Below are positions 59,223-64,000 of a DNA stretch of 64,000 nucleotides, in pieces. Source of the stretch: Phycisphaerae bacterium (GTDB lineage: Bacteria > Planctomycetota > Phycisphaerae > Phycisphaerales > UBA1924). The stretch is from the NCBI GenBank assembly GCA_030429705.1, contig JAUIES010000001.1, positions 682,001 to 746,000 of the forward strand, written 5' to 3'. The translations under genes were made by a program, and so were the position numbers. The notes below the pieces were generated by a model that saw only the letters and a program-made list of their open reading frames with translations, did no database searches and was not told the DNA's origin. Position 1 is the first letter of the stretch, and every line of letters starts with the position of its first letter.

Positions 59223-59459
59223 TCAGTGAGCAGTCGCGGTAGCGGGCTTGATCTCACCGATCACATCGCTGAGGCTCTCGCCCGCTTCGATGATGATCTG
59301 GTCGGCGATCTCACGACGATGGATCTCTACATCGCGTGGAAACTCAAACGCAATTCGTACGCGTTCACCTTTCACAGAGGCAATTCGCACGATTCCGATC
59401 GGATTCTTCGGGTCTCCAATGACCACTTCTTCGCCTTCGCGCCGGGTAATTACGAGCAT
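59223..59459 (-). CDS. csrA: Carbon storage regulator CsrA
   Basis: A post-transcriptional regulator that binds GGA motifs in 5' leaders of mRNAs. The 78-residue protein begins 'MLVITRREGEEVVIGD' and contains the conserved second half 'GIVRIASVKGERVRIAFEFP' followed by RDVEIHRREI, including the RNA-contacting Arg. It is slightly longer than the ~61-residue E. coli protein, with an acidic tail. GGGAGG precedes the start. It lies 154 bases downstream of the NifU-like gene on the same strand. No FliW gene is nearby. Confidence 0.93.
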   Translation of the reverse strand: MLVITRREGEEVVIGDPKNPIGIVRIASVKGERVRIAFEFPRDVEIHRREIADQIIIEAGESLSDVIGEIKPATATAH

Positions 59460-59613
59460 CATGCCTCCCCAACTGATCCGGGCCGTCCCACACGGCTCTC
59501 CCACTGAGACTTCAGTATACCGATCCCCCGTCACAGTGCGAGTCGAATCTCAGATTCCTATTGGAACTGTTTCATCAATCCGACAATTTGGGCGATCTAC
59601 CGTTGGACGCGAA

Positions 59614-59880
59614 CTACTCAACAGCCTCGACACCCGTCACCTCGGGCACATGCAGCCTCACATTGCGCTCGATACCCATCTGCAGCGTCATTTCAGACGA
59701 AGGACACCCAACGCACGCCCCCAGAAACCGGATCTGCACTACACCCGCATCTGTGATACCGACCAACTCAAGGTCGCCGCCATCGGCCTGCACTGCCGGA
59801 CGGATCAACTCGATGACGCGGGCGACGCGTTCGCGCAGGCTTTCGCTCTCGGCTGTCGGGTTGGGTCGTTGATCATCCAT
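59614..59880 (-). CDS. NifU C-terminal-domain (Nfu-type) Fe-S scaffold protein
   Basis: An 88-residue Fe-S cluster carrier. 'RVARVIELIRPAVQADGGDL' and 'FLGACVGCPSSEMTLQMGIE' are the standard features, the CxxC (CVGC) holding a [4Fe-4S] cluster shared by two subunits. The length matches stand-alone Nfu proteins. It is divergent from the lipoprotein gene over 57 bases and upstream of csrA. Clients could include the ferredoxin and serine dehydratase encoded earlier in the window, but that is general inference. Confidence 0.93.
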   Translation of the reverse strand: MDDQRPNPTAESESLRERVARVIELIRPAVQADGGDLELVGITDAGVVQIRFLGACVGCPSSEMTLQMGIERNVRLHVPEVTGVEAVE

Positions 59881-59937
59881 CGGTCTGATTCATCATATGA
59901 CCCCCATCGGGCTGACGGCACCCTACGCTTGGTGACG

Positions 59938-61446
59938 ATGATGAAACATCCAATCTCGAAGACGATTCTCCTTCTCGCCGTCATCGCATGTGCATCGTGT
60001 TCGTCACCTCGATACACACCAAGCGGCAATGCGTTGCTCGATCTGCGCAATCCGGAACTGCGGGTACCAGTACGCGTCGAGTCTGCTGAAAACGCCTGGA
60101 ACGAGATGTTGGACGGCAACCGCGACCGCGCCGCAGTTCGACGCGCTTTCAAAGACCTCGCCTGGTCGCCCGCAACACCCATCGATGTGCGCATGGCGTG
60201 TGTCGGTCTGCTCCTTGATGACCCGAACACGGAAGACCTGCTTGATGCCCGACAGATGGCAAGGCTGATGCTTCCGACGGAACGATCACGCTCGGTGGTC
60301 GCCGTGATCGCGTCGCGTGCAGGCTCACGCGGGTGGGAGGAAATGGCTTCGCCCCTGGTGCGGTCATACGCGCGATCGGTCGCGACAGTCGAAGATGACG
60401 ATCGGGCGGAACACATCGCGCTCGAACAACTGCACCCAGATCGCACGGTGGCCGAAACAGTCTTCGAGGTCTTTCTCGAGCCGGGCTACGACGAAACACC
60501 GGCGGAACTGCGTCTCAACGAGCGCACAAGAGCGGATGTCTGGGATCTTCTCGGCCGCCTGGATGAGACCGGCGCGCTCCGCCGCGATCTGATCGCGCGG
60601 GCCGAAGCAACAACAACTTCCGAATCTGCACTGGCATCGGTTCGCGCGCTCAAACGCGGACTCGATGAACTGAGCATTGTGCCGCGCACCGGCGATGAGT
60701 TACGCTGGCTCGAACGACTGGCTTCTCTTCCGGAAAACGCCGAGTGGTGGGTCCAGTCCGCTGCCGCGGTTGCGATGCTTCCGCAATCCGAACGCACGAC
60801 TCTCGAACTTCGTCACATCGAAGCCATCCGTTGGGCAGCTACCCATCGCCCGAACTGGATCGCAGCCACCAAGCAATCGCTGATCAATGAGCTCGATCAA
60901 AGGCTCTCGCCTCGCAATCACCATAAACGGACGGCAGAAAAAACCATCCACCGGCAACCGCGCCGCGAAAGTCTCGCCGAATGGGCGGGCAACATGTCAT
61001 TTGCAGACGCACTCGCGATGCTGGTCATTGATGAAGCGGTTCACCAACCACAGATTCATGAACGACTTGTGCAGCAAATCGATATCGACCGGCGTGACCG
61101 CACGACAGAATATGGCGGCGTGATCGAGTCGGTGGAAGGCGATCAGTTTCGCATTGTCCTGTTTCGCCCCAGAGCTCGCGACCGAACAAGCGACACCACT
61201 TTCGCTGCGAGCGACGACATGGTGCGCTACAGCGATCGATCGCTCGTGCACTATCACCAGCATGTCCAGTCGAGTAACAACGCGGCGTATGCCGGGCCGA
61301 GTGACGCGGATCTGACTTACGCTGCCCGATCCGGGCGCACCTGCCTTGTGTTTACCAATGTGGATGCGAACACGCTCAATGTCGATGCGTACCAGCCCAA
61401 TGGTGTCACGCTCGACCTCGGCACGGTCACCATCCCATCACCCTGA
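59938..61446 (+). CDS. Large lipoprotein of unknown function
   Basis: A 502-residue lipoprotein. The leader 'KTILLLAVIACASCSSPRYT' gives a lipobox (CASC) at Cys ~20. The body is alpha-helical and charged, with HEAT-like stretches at ~60-300, then a His/Arg-rich linker and a small beta domain near the end (~400-500, including 'EYGGVIESVEGDQFRIVLF'). I recognise no family. It is probably anchored at the inner or outer membrane. The M48 protease gene starts two bases after its stop, so the pair is co-transcribed and may act together in envelope maintenance (inference). Confidence 0.75.
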   Translation: MMKHPISKTILLLAVIACASCSSPRYTPSGNALLDLRNPELRVPVRVESAENAWNEMLDGNRDRAAVRRAFKDLAWSPATPIDVRMACVGLLLDDPNTEDLLDARQMARLMLPTERSRSVVAVIASRAGSRGWEEMASPLVRSYARSVATVEDDDRAEHIALEQLHPDRTVAETVFEVFLEPGYDETPAELRLNERTRADVWDLLGRLDETGALRRDLIARAEATTTSESALASVRALKRGLDELSIVPRTGDELRWLERLASLPENAEWWVQSAAAVAMLPQSERTTLELRHIEAIRWAATHRPNWIAATKQSLINELDQRLSPRNHHKRTAEKTIHRQPRRESLAEWAGNMSFADALAMLVIDEAVHQPQIHERLVQQIDIDRRDRTTEYGGVIESVEGDQFRIVLFRPRARDRTSDTTFAASDDMVRYSDRSLVHYHQHVQSSNNAAYAGPSDADLTYAARSGRTCLVFTNVDANTLNVDAYQPNGVTLDLGTVTIPSP

Positions 61447-61448
61447 AC

Positions 61449-62897
61449 ATGCACGCTCTTCTCCTCGCCGCGTTTGCAGTCCTCTATATCGGCGAGGAAC
61501 TTGACGCGCCGCTGATTCCCGACCTGCCGCTCAGTGCGGTCTCGTTTGTCATCGGTGCGATCGTTGTCGTTGTCGGGGGGGTGTGGCTGCTCAGCGCGTT
61601 CCAGGGCCGCGGCTTGAGTCGAGACGGCAAGATGAACCGTATTCGCCGGGTCGAACGATGGGCGGCGACCGCCCGATGGGCGCTCCTCGCGGTCCACGCG
61701 GCCGCCGTGATCCTGTTCGGGTTGCTCACCGAAGTGCGAGACCAACTCGGCAATTTGATTGCGATCGACGAGACGATCTCGCTGCTGCCGCTGGTCTTTG
61801 GTTTGATGGTGGTTGAGTTTGCGATCTATCCCATCGAACGCCGCCTGCGGAACGCGATGATGATGCGCAGCCTCGACGAGGGGCTCCCGGTGCATCCGTT
61901 TCCGAACCGATTGCGTTTCGTGTGGCTCTGGACGCGGCATCACATCCTGTTCATTCTGATCCCGCTCTCGATCTTGCTTGCCTGGTCAGAACTCGCGCCG
62001 CTGCTCGTGCCGGAAAGTGGACTCTCGCCGACTGCTCGGGAAGGGTGGTTCGCCAGCATTCAAATTCTCGGTGTCGCGGCGGTTTTTGCCCTGATCCCCC
62101 CGCTGCTCGTACGCATCTGGGACACCGTGCCCCTTCCCCCTGGGCGCTTGCGTACTCGGCTTGACGACATGTGCACCACCCACCGCGTGCGCATCCGCAA
62201 CTTCCTCGTCTGGCGCACGGGCGGGGTGATGCTCAACGGGGCAGCGATCGGGCTTGTCCACCCGCTGCGCTATGTCGTCCTTTCGGATGCCCTCCTGACA
62301 AGCCTGACTGAACGCGAAGTCGAAGCGGTGGCTGCCCACGAGATCGGGCACATCCGCTGCAAGCACACGCTGTGGCTGGCGGTCTCGATCCTCGCTGCCA
62401 TCATGATCCTCGGCACACTCGCAGGCGTGACCATCAACACCTATCAACTGCACGCAACTGTGCCGCTCACGCCGCCCGCCGAACAAATCGCAGTCGGCGT
62501 TGCGCTCGCGTTCACACTGATCGGGACGCTGATGGTTCTCGGGATGGTCTCACGCCGTTTCGAGCGTCAGGCCGACGCGTTTGCACTGCGCCATCTCTCC
62601 GGTGAACAGGACAAGGCGCACCCGGTTGAAACAACGGCTGAAGCCGCCCATGCGATGGCGGGCGCTCTGCAGCGCGTCGCCGATGCACACGCGATTGATG
62701 TCCGCCGCAAGACCTTCCGGCACGGCTCGATCTATGGCCGACAACGAGCCCTGCTCACAGCAGTCGGTCAACAAACCGACACCCTCGTCGCTGATCGCGT
62801 CGCAAAGCGAACGAGGTGGGTGACGATTGGCATGTTGGTAATCGGGGTCGGGCTTGCGGTCTTGGAAGTAATTCTGAATGGATCACTCACAGCCTAG
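61449..62897 (+). CDS. M48-family membrane zinc metalloprotease
   Basis: A 482-residue membrane protease. Hydrophobic helices occur at ~5-20, ~30-55, ~75-100, ~150-190 and ~205-225. The zinc site is HEIGH in 'VEAVAAHEIGHIRCKH' (~residue 295-310), with a downstream Glu in 'RRFERQADAFALRHL' as third ligand, the HtpX/Ste24 layout. Further helices lie between these motifs. Such enzymes degrade misfolded membrane proteins or process prenylated or lipid-linked substrates. It is tightly coupled to the preceding lipoprotein gene. Confidence 0.92.
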   Translation: MHALLLAAFAVLYIGEELDAPLIPDLPLSAVSFVIGAIVVVVGGVWLLSAFQGRGLSRDGKMNRIRRVERWAATARWALLAVHAAAVILFGLLTEVRDQLGNLIAIDETISLLPLVFGLMVVEFAIYPIERRLRNAMMMRSLDEGLPVHPFPNRLRFVWLWTRHHILFILIPLSILLAWSELAPLLVPESGLSPTAREGWFASIQILGVAAVFALIPPLLVRIWDTVPLPPGRLRTRLDDMCTTHRVRIRNFLVWRTGGVMLNGAAIGLVHPLRYVVLSDALLTSLTEREVEAVAAHEIGHIRCKHTLWLAVSILAAIMILGTLAGVTINTYQLHATVPLTPPAEQIAVGVALAFTLIGTLMVLGMVSRRFERQADAFALRHLSGEQDKAHPVETTAEAAHAMAGALQRVADAHAIDVRRKTFRHGSIYGRQRALLTAVGQQTDTLVADRVAKRTRWVTIGMLVIGVGLAVLEVILNGSLTA

Positions 62898-63013
62898 ATC
62901 GAATCGACTGCATGTCTCCACAGGATCTATGCCAGACATTCGGGCAACATCGGTATCCGTTCGCACAGAGCCCAAATCGCCGACAGGGATTCCGAGCGAG
63001 GCTCCAGACAAAA

Positions 63014-63042
63014 TGAAAAACCCCGGACTTGCGCCCAGGGTT
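63014..63042 (-). terminator. Intrinsic terminator of ndk
   Basis: On the minus strand AACCCTGG (63042-63035) pairs with CCGGGGTT (63026-63019), with one T-G pair, around an 8-base loop, and ends in a run of five T (63020-63016). It lies 36 bases after the ndk stop. Confidence 0.75.
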
Positions 63043-63077
63043 CAATGACTCCTAACTCAGTACAAGCGTTGCCGCCC

Positions 63078-63548
63078 TCATTCCGGCTCGCCGCCCGACC
63101 AGTCGTACACCCATGATCCGATCGCGCGCTCGTAGTCTTGCAGTTCGCCGTTGGCGAAGAACAGTTCGAGTTCGCGGGTGGCGGCTTCGGGTGAGTCTGA
63201 TCCGTGGATCAGGTTGAACGAGTTGGACACACCAAAGTCGCCACGGATGGTGCCAGGTTCGGCGTTACTGCCAAAAGTCGCGCCCATCATCTTGCGGCTG
63301 ATGGCGATCGCGTTGTTCCCTTTAAGCGCCATCACGACGACCGGGCTTGAGGTCATGAACCCAACGAGGCTGGCGTAAAACGGGCGCTCTTTGTGGGCTT
63401 CGTAGTGCTTGGCTGCGAGTTCCTGCGAGATGGTCATCAGTTTCATACCGACGACTTGCAGACCTTTGTCTTCAAATCGGCTGATGATTCGGCCACAGAA
63501 TCCGCGCTGGACTGCGTCGGGCTTGAGAATGATGAGTGTGGTTTCCAT
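63078..63548 (-). CDS. ndk: Nucleoside diphosphate kinase
   Basis: Balances nucleoside triphosphates by moving the gamma-phosphate through a phospho-His. The 156-residue protein opens 'METTLIILKPDAVQRGFCGR'. The active-site His is in 'FNLIHGSDSPEAATRELELF', and 'RGDFGV' precedes it as usual. It is slightly longer than the ~143-residue E. coli enzyme because of a C-terminal extension (YDWSGGEPE). The long upstream frame extension is rejected because the family start is clear. Confidence 0.97.
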   Translation of the reverse strand: METTLIILKPDAVQRGFCGRIISRFEDKGLQVVGMKLMTISQELAAKHYEAHKERPFYASLVGFMTSSPVVVMALKGNNAIAISRKMMGATFGSNAEPGTIRGDFGVSNSFNLIHGSDSPEAATRELELFFANGELQDYERAIGSWVYDWSGGEPE

Positions 63549-63819
63549 GTGCAGTCTCCGTGATGCAGTTTGAGGTGTTCGAAAATTGGTTGAAAGCATA
63601 GGAGGCGCGCGATCTCGCGTCTGACCAGCGGAACCAATTATCGGACGATTCACAATCAACTGTGCACACAGTGCATCCGAATAAGTCTCGGCTGCGGACA
63701 GAGTTGTGTCCAAAACCCCCTTCGACCCGGTATTCTCAACTCGGGTCTTGCCCGTTCGGGCGTATGGCGGTATGAGTAGAACCAACCGGGCGATACTGCC
63801 CTGATCTTGGAGAGTCAAT

Positions 63820-64000
63820 ATGCGACAGGTTTATGGATGTGCACTTGCAAGTCTTCTCGCGGCCTCAGCCTCGGCCCAGGTGGCGGCTCCGCAACCCACC
63901 GATAATCGGTCCAATCCGATCCCGGTCGAAATCGACTCGTTCGAAGTGCTCAGCGTCAGCACGCTCGGCCAGATCATTCATGAACCCGACTTCCGTGGCT
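63820..64000 (+). CDS. Start of a secreted protein, cut by the window end
   Basis: The frame stays open to the end of the window, giving 60 residues. A signal peptide is clear (RQVYGCALASLLAASASAQV, cleavage after ASA). The mature start is rich in Pro, Asn and Ser. TTGGAGAG precedes the ATG by nine bases. The part seen is too short to assign a family. Divergent from ndk across 271 bases. Confidence 0.8.
   Translation, partial: MRQVYGCALASLLAASASAQVAAPQPTDNRSNPIPVEIDSFEVLSVSTLGQIIHEPDFRG

Noticed and set aside
59248-59937. N-terminal extension of the large lipoprotein
   Set aside because: It would run antisense through csrA and the NifU-like gene, while a clean lipoprotein signal starts at 59938.
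63549-63818. 90-residue N-terminal extension of Ndk
   Set aside because: The canonical Ndk start METTLIILKPDA is exact; the extension has no domain and would remove the upstream promoter region.

Overview
The window looks like a chromosomal segment of a planctomycete, most likely class Phycisphaerae. The main signs are three secreted proteins ending in a two-repeat dockerin-like domain closed by a terminal Cys (the 'GC-type' domain common in Phycisphaerales), a PEP-CTERM-like secreted protein, a Cys-type sulfatase beside a BNR/DUF6807 protein and Gfo/Idh oxidoreductases, a membrane metalloprotease and many lipoproteins. This is inferred from protein content only; no rRNA or other phylogenetic marker is present. 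Genes are on both strands in short operons, often joined by 4-nt ATGA or 1-nt stop/start overlaps. No CRISPR array, transposase or prophage gene was seen. Two tRNA genes are present: Gly(CCC) and Ser(GGA).

Layout. (1) 0-2.4 kb: secreted choice-of-anchor B-like protein. (2) 2.7-13.1 kb: a respiratory operon encoding an anchored tetraheme cytochrome c, a Tat-exported four-cluster ferredoxin, an NrfD-type quinone-interacting membrane protein, an octaheme hydroxylamine-oxidoreductase-like cytochrome, a small unknown protein, the ResB/CcsA cytochrome c maturation pair, a monoheme lipoprotein cytochrome c and a porin. It reads as one quinone-linked periplasmic nitrogen-redox unit. (3) 13.3-15.9 kb: SOUL heme-binding protein and a catalase under a perfect PerR-like operator. 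(4) 16.0-22.0 kb: sugar or sugar-acid catabolism (isomerase, Gfo/Idh dehydrogenase, DapA-family aldolase, enolase-superfamily dehydratase) with an Nramp-fold transporter that lacks the metal-binding motif. (5) 22.1-29.9 kb: reductive pyrimidine degradation from NCS1 uptake through PreA, dihydropyrimidinase, beta-ureidopropionase and a class III transaminase to a CoA-acylating semialdehyde dehydrogenase. (6) 30-47 kb: mixed housekeeping and envelope genes: subtilase, nuclease-like protein, glycerate kinase, aspartic protease-PDZ lipoprotein, serine dehydratase, MsrB-MsrA fusion, TsdA-like diheme cytochrome with dockerin-like tail, PAP2 phosphatase, GT39 transferase and TruB. (7) 47-53 kb: a sulfated-glycan type locus. 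(8) 53-57.5 kb: a gene-poor, repeat-rich zone with a broken fibronectin-III-like gene and a family of long hairpin elements. (9) 57.5-64 kb: gamma-glutamyltransferase, CsrA, NifU-like protein, lipoprotein, M48 protease, Ndk and the start of one more secreted protein.

The two most interesting items are the octaheme/NrfD operon, whose catalytic direction (nitrite or hydroxylamine reduction versus hydroxylamine oxidation) cannot be read by eye, and the hairpin element family at 53.8-57.2 kb. Two full copies of the hairpin have perfect 30-bp arms and differ by a compensated base pair, so the hairpin itself appears to be conserved. All family assignments come from reading motifs; no database search was possible.
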